9,841 nucleotides of DNA, from contig JAESTI010000205.1 of the NCBI GenBank assembly GCA_016763665.1, positions 1-9,841 on the forward strand. Direction: 5' to 3'. Position numbers and translations under genes: made by a program. The notes under the pieces were generated by a model that saw only the letters and a program-made list of their open reading frames with translations, searched no databases and was not told the origin of the DNA. Below are positions 1-6,596 of the stretch, in pieces. Within the stretch, counting starts at the first letter, position 1. The number at the start of each line of letters is the position of its first letter. This stretch comes from Bacteroidia bacterium (lineage in GTDB: Bacteria; Bacteroidota; Bacteroidia; Flavobacteriales; NORP286).

Positions 1-16
1 TGCCATTATTTATCAT

Positions 17-60
17 GTATTGCAGTAAGGACGTATAGCAATACGTCCTTACTGCAATAC
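17..60. repeat. Perfect 20-bp inverted repeat (hairpin) over the xdhA stop codon
   Basis: Positions 17-36 and 41-60 are exact reverse complements around a 4-base loop (37-40). On the minus strand the first arm contains the last codons and the stop (51-49) of xdhA. No T-run follows the stem in the xdhA direction, so it is not a standard intrinsic terminator. The 10-mer gcaatacgtc also occurs twice in direct orientation (38-47 and 54-63). It may protect or process the mRNA between xdhA and a downstream gene, or be a small dispersed palindromic element. The structure is certain; the role is inference. Confidence 0.85.
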
Positions 61-1494
61 GTCAATACTTGTTTCTGTCCAAAATTTTAACAATAAATTC
101 CTAGCCATAACGCGCCTTGCATCAGCTCCTGACCTTGCATCTGAAATTGGAGTGAACTCTTCATCTACTAATTTCATTGCTTCCTCAACATTCTCCCTTG
201 ACCATTCCTTTCCGGTCAAATAAGATTCCGCTTTTTCGGCTCTTTTTGTTAAAGCCGCCATACCTCCATATGCCAGACAAATATCTTCAACAATGTTTTC
301 ACTACTAGTTTTCAATCTTGCTCCTATACTTACTGTAGAAATATCAAGGTCTTTCCTCTTCGAAATTTTGTAGGCCTTGTAATCTACTCCCTCCAATTGC
401 CTTGGTAATCTAATTTCTTTTATAATTTCATTGTCCTTCATTTGTGTTTCACGATATCCGGTAATGTAGTCAACCATCTTAATTTCCCTTTCCCCGTTTA
501 CACTCGTCAAAACTATAGTCGCATCATAAGCCATTAAGACAGGAGGCGTATCGCCAATCGGTGAAGCTGAACCTACATTGCCTCCAAGTGTCGCTAAATT
601 TCTGATCTGTACGGAGCCAAAGACAGCCAACATATCATACATCGCAGGGAAGTTTTCCTGACTAACAGTTTTGACATCTTCTAAACTTACTCCAGCACCA
701 AAGGTTATATGTTCATCCTCTTCAATAATTTGGTTCAATTCAACAACCATTGAAAGATCAATGATCTTCTCCAACAATTGATTTTGCTTGGTAACTTTTA
801 GCGCAATATCTGTCGCCCCACAAATAACAATTGCATCGGAATGCTCACTCTTCAACTGAACCGCCTCTTGAATTGTGGCTGGTAAATAGTATTCCTGAGA
901 AGAAGTTTTAATACTGATCTGATTGGAGCAATCAATTTTTGATATCAGTTCAACCACTTTTGATTCTGACTCTGTGATGACATCTTTTCCATTATGTACA
1001 CAAGATTTTGCAGCAGCCTCAACAATTGAACGATAACCGGTACACCTGCAAAGATTTCCGGTTAAAGCATCATCAATAATTTCACGAGATGGTTCGTTGT
1101 GATTTTTATATAAAGCAAAAAGTGATGTAATAAATCCGGGAGTACAATAGCCACATTGGCTGCCATCGGTATCCACCATAGCCTGTTGAACAGCATGCAT
1201 ATTATCAGAGCTGCCAATACACTCAACAGTAATTAGTTGTTTTCCATGGATCATCGGCAGAAAAACCAAACAAGAATCAATGGCCTTATAACTAATTTTT
1301 CCGTCCTGCAATTCCCCCAAAACAGTTGTACATGCTCCACAATCTCCTTCAGCACAACCTTCTTTAACTCCTTTATGGTTAGGCAATCCTCTTAAATAAT
1401 TAAGAACTGTTGTAGTTGGCCTAATATCATGAAAATCAATTTCAACAATTTTGCCGTCAAGAATGAAAGAAATGGAATTATTATGGCTGTCCAT
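49..1494 (-). CDS. xdhA: Xanthine dehydrogenase small subunit (2Fe-2S and FAD domains), XdhA-type
   Basis: This 481-aa protein is the electron-transfer subunit of a molybdenum hydroxylase of the xanthine oxidase family. It passes electrons from the Moco subunit through two [2Fe-2S] clusters to FAD. Residues 1-85 form a plant-type ferredoxin domain with C47, C52, C55 and C75. The helical second-cluster domain has C114/C117 (QCGYC) and C149/C151 (CRCTGY). The FAD domain begins near residue 200, with VICGATD at 223-229 and RNLATLGGNVGSASPIGD around 298-315, followed by the CO-dehydrogenase-flavoprotein C-terminal domain. Length and domain order fit the separate small subunit of bacterial XDH. 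It lies 16 bp after xdhC in the same direction. The partner Mo subunit (XdhB) is not in the window, so substrate specificity cannot be assigned. The last few residues after the usual family end are encoded by the hairpin at 17-60. Confidence 0.93.
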   Translation of the reverse strand: MDSHNNSISFILDGKIVEIDFHDIRPTTTVLNYLRGLPNHKGVKEGCAEGDCGACTTVLGELQDGKISYKAIDSCLVFLPMIHGKQLITVECIGSSDNMHAVQQAMVDTDGSQCGYCTPGFITSLFALYKNHNEPSREIIDDALTGNLCRCTGYRSIVEAAAKSCVHNGKDVITESESKVVELISKIDCSNQISIKTSSQEYYLPATIQEAVQLKSEHSDAIVICGATDIALKVTKQNQLLEKIIDLSMVVELNQIIEEDEHITFGAGVSLEDVKTVSQENFPAMYDMLAVFGSVQIRNLATLGGNVGSASPIGDTPPVLMAYDATIVLTSVNGEREIKMVDYITGYRETQMKDNEIIKEIRLPRQLEGVDYKAYKISKRKDLDISTVSIGARLKTSSENIVEDICLAYGGMAALTKRAEKAESYLTGKEWSRENVEEAMKLVDEEFTPISDARSGADARRVMARNLLLKFWTETSIDVLQ

Positions 1495-1510
1495 ACTATA
1501 AAATTAAAAA

Positions 1511-2284
1511 TTAACCGACATTATCCAACCGACCCCTCACATCAATCAACTTGGCTAGTATGGCTATAGCAATTTCTTCAGGAGACTGAACCTTTATGTT
1601 CACACCCATAGGCCAATCTATGCTTTTCATCTCTTTTGCGGATAAAATATTTCCAGCCTTAAAGGTTTTTTTTGCGACCTCAACTTTTCTTTCACTTCCG
1701 ATCATACCTAAATAAACATGAGGTTGCTTTGCACAATAGGAAACAATCTCTCTATCATAAGCATGATTATGGGTAATCACGCAGATAAAGGTGTTCTTAT
1801 CAAAGTCAAGTTCCTTAAATGCTCTTTTGTGCTTTTTGTTAATGAAATTGCATTCCTCAATTGTTAGTTCGTCAAATGCGTCATCGCGTTCATCAATCAA
1901 AGTAACTTTAAAGTCAAGCTCTGACGTGAACTTTGTCAGTGCTTTTCCAATATGCCCTGCTCCAAAAATGTAAAGTTTTTTCATGTTGACTATTGGTTCA
2001 ATAAATATTTCAACTGTTCCACCACAACACATACCATGATCATGCACCAAGGCATGGCTAAATATTGCAGGCTTTTTTTTTTGAATTACTGTTAAAGCAT
2101 TTTCAATAACTTTTTTCTCAAAGCTTCCTCCCCCAATGGTCCCGAATATTTTTCCGGAATCATAAACGATCATTTTAGCCCCTGCCTTTTGTGGTGTGGA
2201 TCCTTTCGTGTTCACAACCATACACAACACCGCTTGTTGTGTAGAATTTTCAATTTCTGATATTTTTTCAAAGATACTCTGCAT
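1511..2284 (-). CDS. xdhC: XdhC/CoxI-family Moco maturation chaperone
   Basis: XdhC proteins bind Moco, promote exchange of its oxo for a sulfido ligand, and deliver it to xanthine-dehydrogenase-type enzymes. With the ATG start at 2284 the protein has 257 aa. An in-frame TTG at 2293 would add three residues but is less likely. The N-terminal XdhC/CoxI domain has VVNTKGSTPQKAGAKM near 23-38, GTIGGGSFE at 48-56 and the conserved HGMCCGG (C86, C87). A Rossmann-type C-terminal domain follows, with FGAGHIG at 107-113, THNHAYD near 171-177, GMIGSERK at 193-200 and a terminal SPEEIAIAILAKLI helix. It precedes xdhA by 16 bp, presumably in one operon. The coding strand carries a run of ten A (plus-strand T run at 2073-2082), a possible slippage site. 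I found no convincing promoter in the 150 bp upstream. Confidence 0.93.
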   Translation of the reverse strand: MQSIFEKISEIENSTQQAVLCMVVNTKGSTPQKAGAKMIVYDSGKIFGTIGGGSFEKKVIENALTVIQKKKPAIFSHALVHDHGMCCGGTVEIFIEPIVNMKKLYIFGAGHIGKALTKFTSELDFKVTLIDERDDAFDELTIEECNFINKKHKRAFKELDFDKNTFICVITHNHAYDREIVSYCAKQPHVYLGMIGSERKVEVAKKTFKAGNILSAKEMKSIDWPMGVNIKVQSPEEIAIAILAKLIDVRGRLDNVG

Positions 2285-2430
2285 TGCAACCAATCTTAAA
2301 ATTAGTAATTATTGAAGAACTTTAAAATTGGAGTTCAAGAATAGCAATGCAAACGCATAAAAAATCAAAGCCCATTTATAACTTTTTCTTCTTCTGTTTT
2401 TTTATAATTTCGATGCGTAATGTTTTTAAA

Positions 2431-2472
2431 TTGACAGCAGATGTTAGCAGATTGTAACAGATAAAAACTGAT
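2431..2472 (+). repeat. Left decamer array of the GxxExxY cassette
   Basis: From 2437 the sequence reads as successive 10-mers: GCAGATGTTA, GCAGATTGTA, ACAGATAAAA and ACTGATATAA, the last one running into the start codon of the GxxExxY gene. The 10-bp period matches one helical turn, so a protein could read the repeats from one face of the DNA. It is inverted relative to 2865-2906. Confidence 0.75.
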
Positions 2473-2475
2473 ATA

Positions 2476-2883
2476 ATGATTGATACTTCAATATATAACA
2501 AGATTACCCATGAAATAATTGGTGCTGCTATGGAAGTACATAATGAACTTGGCTTTGGTTTTCTTGAACAAGTTTATCAAAAGGCAATGGTTGAGGAGTT
2601 GAAAAACAGAAATATTAACTTCCTTGCTCAATTTCCTGTTAAAGTAAAATATAAAGAAAAAGAAGTTGGGGTTTATGTGCCTGATTTGCTTGTAGAAAAT
2701 AAGGTGATTGTTGAAATAAAAGCACTGGAAATTGTCAATTATGACAACATACAAGTTCAAGTAATTAATTATCTTGTATCAACCAAAAAAGCAATAGGAT
2801 TATATCTAAATTTTGGAAAAATAAAACTTGAGTATAAAAGATATATCATTCCTCAAAAATTCCAATCCGTTAACATCAGTTAA
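2476..2883 (+). CDS. GxxExxY family protein (PD-(D/E)XK nuclease-like)
   Basis: This 135-aa protein belongs to the GxxExxY family. The signature is GFLEQVY at 28-34 (G28, E31, Y34). It also has VPD (P69, D70) and VEIKA (E80, K82), spaced as in a PD-(D/E)XK nuclease core, and a QVINYL motif at 95-100, so the presumed catalytic residues are intact. Family length is usually about 120-135 aa. The family is widespread, often in several copies per genome, and its cellular function is not established; nuclease activity is a fold-based inference. The start ATG lies at the inner edge of the left decamer array. The last five codons and the stop lie in the right array, giving a low-complexity SVNIS tail after the real domain end near residue 128. 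It is unrelated in function to its Moco-gene neighbours, which suggests insertion. Confidence 0.9.
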   Translation: MIDTSIYNKITHEIIGAAMEVHNELGFGFLEQVYQKAMVEELKNRNINFLAQFPVKVKYKEKEVGVYVPDLLVENKVIVEIKALEIVNYDNIQVQVINYLVSTKKAIGLYLNFGKIKLEYKRYIIPQKFQSVNIS

Positions 2884-2906
2884 AATCTGCTAATATCTGC
2901 TGTTAA
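2865..2906 (-). repeat. Right decamer array of the GxxExxY cassette
   Basis: Read on the minus strand from 2900 down, the sequence is GCAGATATTA, GCAGATTTTA, ACTGATGTTA and ACGGATTGGA, an in-register 10-bp series. It is the inverted partner of 2431-2472. It contains the last five codons and the stop of the GxxExxY gene, and it ends about 18 bp before the candidate -7 box of moaA. Confidence 0.75.
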
Positions 2907-2923
2907 TATATGCTTCTTATTGT

Positions 2924-2931
2924 TAAATTTG
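2924..2931 (+). promoter_or_regulatory. Candidate Bacteroidota -7 promoter box for moaA
   Basis: TAAATTTG matches the Bacteroidota sigma-70 -7 consensus TAnnTTTG at every fixed position. It lies 22 bp before the moaA ATG, giving a very short leader. The matching -33 TTTG is not evident: the expected position near 2901-2904 reads tgtt and falls in the right repeat arm of the GxxExxY cassette. The assignment rests on one box and is tentative. Confidence 0.4.
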
Positions 2932-2953
2932 TTTTGATTAAGAGCGAAAAAAT

Positions 2954-3946
2954 ATGTCAACAACAATACTTCAGGATCCATTTGGTAGAATACACGATTA
3001 TTTGCGCATCTCATTGACTGAAAAGTGCAATTTACGATGCAGTTATTGTATGCCTGAAGCTGGTGTTCAACTATCTCCTCGTGATTCAATTTTATCAGCT
3101 CAAGAAATTTATGACATCACCAAGATTTTCATTGGATTAGGAATAAACAAGATCAGATTAACGGGCGGGGAGCCTCTGATCAGAAAGGATTTTAAAGATA
3201 TTATCAAAAGCCTTAGCAACTTACCAATTAAACTAACAATGACTACTAATGCATTGTTGGTTGATAAATTTATTGACGACTTAAAAAAATGCGGTATTAC
3301 TTCACTCAATGTGAGTTTAGATACGCTAAACGCTGATAAATTTCAACAAATAACTAAAAGGGATAGATTCCAACAAACAATTAACAATATCAACCTACTG
3401 ATCAAAAACGGATTTCATGTAAAGATCAACGTAGTACTAATGAAAGATTTCAATGAAGATGAAATCCTGGACTTTGTGAAATGGACTAAAAAGGACAACA
3501 TTCATATTCGCTTCATTGAATTTATGCCCTTTGATGGAAACAACTGGGAATGGAACAAAATTATTTCTCTCAAAGAGATATTAGACACGATTGATTCACA
3601 CTACAAGATCATTAAGTTACTTGATGGCAAAAACGCAACTGCAAAAGCATATCAAGTCTTGGGATATAAAGGAACATTTGCTGTAATCAGTTCAATGACA
3701 AACCATTTTTGTGGATCGTGCAACAGGTTAAGATTAACTGCCAATGGCAAAATGAAAAATTGTTTATTTTCAAATAACGAAGTCGATCTACTAACACCAT
3801 TCAGAAATGGGAAAAACATAACACCTTTAATACAAAATTGTTTATCAGATAAAAAAGTAAGACACGGAGGAATCAACGAACTTTCTAAATTAAATGCTGA
3901 CAGCCCCATGATGTCTGAAAGAAGTATGATAACGATTGGAGGATAA
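2954..3946 (+). CDS. moaA: GTP 3',8-cyclase MoaA (radical SAM, Moco biosynthesis)
   Basis: MoaA is the cytoplasmic radical-SAM enzyme that converts GTP to 3',8-cyclo-7,8-dihydro-GTP, the first step of molybdopterin synthesis. The 330-aa length is typical. The N-terminal [4Fe-4S]-SAM motif is C25-x3-C29-x2-C32 (KCNLRCSYCMP), followed by RLTGGEPLIRKD at 68-79. The C-terminal second-cluster cysteines are C253-x2-C256 and C270 (HFCGSCNRLRLT...NCLF), which bind substrate GTP. The protein ends in the conserved, functionally needed Gly-Gly tail (TIGG). The start ATG follows an A-rich leader (gcgaaaaaat), usual for Bacteroidota. It heads the plus-strand run of Moco enzyme genes, 43 bp before the YdeP-like gene. 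No other moa, mog or moe gene is in the window. Confidence 0.96.
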   Translation: MSTTILQDPFGRIHDYLRISLTEKCNLRCSYCMPEAGVQLSPRDSILSAQEIYDITKIFIGLGINKIRLTGGEPLIRKDFKDIIKSLSNLPIKLTMTTNALLVDKFIDDLKKCGITSLNVSLDTLNADKFQQITKRDRFQQTINNINLLIKNGFHVKINVVLMKDFNEDEILDFVKWTKKDNIHIRFIEFMPFDGNNWEWNKIISLKEILDTIDSHYKIIKLLDGKNATAKAYQVLGYKGTFAVISSMTNHFCGSCNRLRLTANGKMKNCLFSNNEVDLLTPFRNGKNITPLIQNCLSDKKVRHGGINELSKLNADSPMMSERSMITIGG

Positions 3947-3951
3947 AATTC

Positions 3952-3984
3952 AATTTTAAATTGTAAACTTTTAAATTTAAAATT
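3952..3984. repeat. 11-bp perfect inverted repeat in the moaA downstream spacer
   Basis: Positions 3952-3962 (aattttaaatt) and 3974-3984 (aatttaaaatt) are reverse complements around an 11-base loop. The 43-bp spacer between moaA and the YdeP-like gene is almost entirely A and T, so the hairpin would be weak. No U-run that would make it an intrinsic terminator stands out. It may just reflect AT-rich composition. Confidence 0.4.
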
Positions 3985-3989
3985 ACTGC

Positions 3990-6149
3990 ATGTCTGTTGG
4001 CGGGCTTACATCAATCAAATACACATGGAAAGTTGCCAGGAAAGTTGGCTTCCTTAAATTTTATAGATCCCTCTCCTCTAAAAATACCTGCAAAACCTGC
4101 GCCTACGGAATGGGTGGTCAGAAAGGTGGAATGGTAAATGAAGCCGGCACTATATTGGAGTTTTGCAAAAAAAGTGTTCAAGCGCAACTAACTGACTTAC
4201 AAGGCGAGATTCCTTTGTCCTTCTTAGAACAGAATAGTATTAGCGAACTGAAAAAGTTAAGTGGAAGAGAATTGGAAAAACTTGGACGGTTCAACCACCC
4301 CCTTTATAAAGACAAAAATGACACCCATTATAAACCTATTTCCTGGGATGACGCAATTAACAAGGTCATTAACAAACTAAAAGAAACCACTCCTGATCGT
4401 TCATTCTTCTACAGTTCCGGTCGATCATCCAATGAAGCAGCGTTTATTCTTCAATTATTTGCCAGAATGTATGGTACCAACAACATTAATAACTGCTCTT
4501 ACTATTGCCATCAGGCAAGTGGAGTTGGAATTAATTCAACAATTGGAACCGGAACTGCCACCATCCAGCTTTCTGACCTCAAAAAAACCGATTTGATCTT
4601 CGTGATCGGTGCAAATCCTGCATCCAATCATCCAAGGTTTGTTACTGAATTAATGCATTGCCGAAGACGAGGAGGAAAAGTGATCATCATTAATCCCGCC
4701 AAGGAAGCTGGGTTGGTAAAATTCACAGTTCCAAGTGATGTTCGATCAATGTTAACTGGAGGTTCAGAAATTGCTTCTGAATACATCCAGCCCAATATTG
4801 GTGGTGACATTGCATTGTTAAAAGGAATTGCAAAGATCATTATTGAACAAAATAAATATGACACCGATTTTATAAATAACTATACAAACGGATTTGAAGA
4901 ATATAAAAATGATGTTGCCAATTCATCCTGGGAAGAAATAGTTGAGAATTCCGGAATCTCGAAAGCAGAAATTGAAAATATTGCCAACATTTACATCCAT
5001 TCAAAAAAAACAGTATTTGCCTGGGCAATGGGCATCACCCATCATGACCATGGAGTTGGAAATGTAGAAGCTATAGTAAATCTTGCTCTCTTAAGAGGTA
5101 TGATAGGACAGCAAAATGCGGGCTTACTCCCACTTCGAGGCCATAGCAATGTGCAGGGAATTGGTTCAGTAGGTGTAACTCCAGCCTTAAAAGAGAAAGT
5201 TTTCAATAACATTGAATCACAATTAGGAATTAAGCTGCCTACTCAATCCGGTATGGATACCATGGCTTGCATACATGCCGCACATAATGGTGAAATTGAT
5301 TTTGCTTTCTTACTTGGAGGAAACCTCTATAGTGGAAATCCCGACCATAAATTTGTAGAAGATGCTTTTAATAAAATTACATTTAAGGTTTATGTAAGCA
5401 CTACCATGAATGCAGGACACGTAAACGGTGTAGGTCAGGAAGCATTAATTCTTCCATGTGCTGCAAGGGATGAAGAAAAACAACCCACTACCCAGGAATC
5501 CATGTTTAATTTTATTCGGATGAGTGATGGTGGAATTGTGAGGCTCAATAATGTCAGATCAGAAGTAGATATGATCAGTGATATAGCCATTGGTGTGTTA
5601 GATGAAGAAAAAGTAAAATTTAAAGAGTTCAAAAACCACCAAAACATCAGGAAGAGTATAGGAGCAATTATTCCCGGTTTTTACAAACTAAAAGATATTG
5701 ACGAAACAAAAGAGGAATTTCAAATAGAGGGCAGAACTTTGCACAAACCTGAATTCGCTACAGCTGATAAAAAAGCAAATTTCAAAGTGGTTCCAATTCC
5801 AAAACTAAAAGGGAATTCGGATAGTTTTAGAATGATGACAGTGAGAAGTGAAGGGCAATTCAATACGATTGTTTATGAAAATACTGATATATTTAGAGGT
5901 CAAATTGAACGCTGGATCGTAATGATGAACAAAGATGATATCAAAGATTTAGGCTTGCAAGAAAATGATATTGTCTCATTAAAAAATGAAACAGGATCTA
6001 TGCCGGGAGTAAAAGTTCGTGAATTTGATATTAAGAAAGGAAACATATTAACCTATTTTCCTGAAAGCAATATACTGATCCCTAATAAAACTGATGAAAG
6101 AAGTAAAACACCCTCTTTTAAGTCAGTTGAAGTAAAAATTGTAAATTAG
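3990..6149 (+). CDS. FdhF/YdeP family molybdopterin oxidoreductase
   Basis: This 719-aa DMSO-reductase-superfamily enzyme most closely resembles E. coli YdeP, as I recall its sequence. Shared stretches include GRSSNEAAFILQLFARMYG at 144-162, MGITHHDHGVGNV near 345-358 and PLRGHSNVQG near 382-391. The N-terminus has only three likely cluster cysteines (C34, C37, C59) instead of the four-Cys [4Fe-4S] motif of true formate dehydrogenases, as in YdeP. The probable Mo ligand is C173 in NCSYYCHQ; there is no selenocysteine codon. The C-terminal molybdopterin-binding domain contains MTVRSEGQFNTIVYEN near 614-629 and ends with YFPESNILIP. No Tat or Sec signal is seen, so it should be cytoplasmic. The substrate is unknown; YdeP is linked to acid resistance in E. 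coli. An fdhD gene, a common partner, is not in the window. Confidence 0.9.
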   Translation: MSVGGLTSIKYTWKVARKVGFLKFYRSLSSKNTCKTCAYGMGGQKGGMVNEAGTILEFCKKSVQAQLTDLQGEIPLSFLEQNSISELKKLSGRELEKLGRFNHPLYKDKNDTHYKPISWDDAINKVINKLKETTPDRSFFYSSGRSSNEAAFILQLFARMYGTNNINNCSYYCHQASGVGINSTIGTGTATIQLSDLKKTDLIFVIGANPASNHPRFVTELMHCRRRGGKVIIINPAKEAGLVKFTVPSDVRSMLTGGSEIASEYIQPNIGGDIALLKGIAKIIIEQNKYDTDFINNYTNGFEEYKNDVANSSWEEIVENSGISKAEIENIANIYIHSKKTVFAWAMGITHHDHGVGNVEAIVNLALLRGMIGQQNAGLLPLRGHSNVQGIGSVGVTPALKEKVFNNIESQLGIKLPTQSGMDTMACIHAAHNGEIDFAFLLGGNLYSGNPDHKFVEDAFNKITFKVYVSTTMNAGHVNGVGQEALILPCAARDEEKQPTTQESMFNFIRMSDGGIVRLNNVRSEVDMISDIAIGVLDEEKVKFKEFKNHQNIRKSIGAIIPGFYKLKDIDETKEEFQIEGRTLHKPEFATADKKANFKVVPIPKLKGNSDSFRMMTVRSEGQFNTIVYENTDIFRGQIERWIVMMNKDDIKDLGLQENDIVSLKNETGSMPGVKVREFDIKKGNILTYFPESNILIPNKTDERSKTPSFKSVEVKIVN

Positions 6150-6166
6150 GATTTTAAATTTCCACT

Positions 6167-6592
6167 TTGAGTGTAAAAACTTACAATATCGTCCCTCCTC
6201 TAATCAGCACAGGAAGCACTTACTTATTTACTACTGATAGTGGCATAGAATATGAAGTTCGCTTTGGCCGTGAAAAACATTCCTTACTTTCTGCCATCAT
6301 TGCGTTTGGAGTTTTAAATGATGAATTTGAAGGTGACGAATATGTAGAAACCAATAAAGGTGAGATCTTCCGGGTAATGGCAACAGTCATTAAGATCATT
6401 GAGCTCTACATCAAAGAGCATCCGAATACCAGGACATTCAAATTCACAGCCATGACTAGAAGCGATGAAGATGACGCTCTAACATCCAAACGAATGAGAC
6501 TTTACAGCAGGTACGTTGAGTATTTTAATTATTTAGGATGGAATGTGGAGATAAGCAGAAATAATGTGCTAATGTCAAGAGTACGTTCCTGA
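6167..6592 (+). CDS. Conserved-looking hypothetical protein, 141 aa, TTG start
   Basis: I cannot assign this protein to a characterised family. It is soluble, with no signal peptide or membrane segment. The N-terminal half looks beta-rich (YLFTTDSGIEYEVRFGR), then comes an acidic turn (NDEFEGDEY at 52-60), a helix (RVMATVIKIIELYIKEHP) and a C-terminal part rich in basic and aromatic residues (RMRLYSRYVEYFNYLGW). The only plausible start is TTG at 6167: an in-frame stop lies at 6155-6157 and the first internal ATG is near codon 70. It begins 17 bp after the YdeP-like gene and ends 4 bp before the SorA-like gene, so it is very probably co-transcribed and coupled to the latter. From memory, similar small proteins occur as uncharacterised Bacteroidota genes in unrelated contexts, so a Moco role cannot be assumed. 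Confidence 0.8.
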   Translation: MSVKTYNIVPPLISTGSTYLFTTDSGIEYEVRFGREKHSLLSAIIAFGVLNDEFEGDEYVETNKGEIFRVMATVIKIIELYIKEHPNTRTFKFTAMTRSDEDDALTSKRMRLYSRYVEYFNYLGWNVEISRNNVLMSRVRS

Positions 6593-6596
6593 ATCC

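Larger units (their letters stand above)
2431..2906. mobile_element. Putative GxxExxY cassette bounded by inverted decamer arrays
   Basis: The GxxExxY gene is bracketed by imperfect inverted repeats, 2431-2472 and the reverse complement of 2865-2906. They match at 34 of 42 positions, with 25 of 28 in the outer part. Each arm is built from about four 10-bp units resembling GCAGATNTTA. The unit sits between two divergent Moco gene groups to which it has no obvious relation. No target-site duplication is visible at the ends and there is no recognisable transposase. Mobility is therefore inference; the repeat architecture is seen directly. Confidence 0.5.

Noticed and set aside
17..60. Hairpin as an intrinsic terminator for xdhA
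   Set aside because: No T-run follows the stem on the minus strand (the following bases read atgataaataatgg), and the stem begins before the stop codon.
2285..2430. xdhC promoter on the minus strand
   Set aside because: Only seven-of-eight matches to TAnnTTTG were found and none had a TTTG at a suitable distance upstream.
2431..2906. Decamer arrays as a CRISPR array
   Set aside because: The units are about 10 bp, contiguous, without spacers, and occur in inverted orientation on either side of a gene with no cas genes.
2880..3089. 69-aa minus-strand open frame spanning the moaA promoter and start
   Set aside because: It is antisense to the conserved radical-SAM motif of moaA and has no recognisable domain.
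3990..6149. True formate dehydrogenase with selenocysteine
   Set aside because: The Mo-ligand position is an ordinary Cys codon, the four-Cys cluster motif is lacking, and the sequence follows YdeP.
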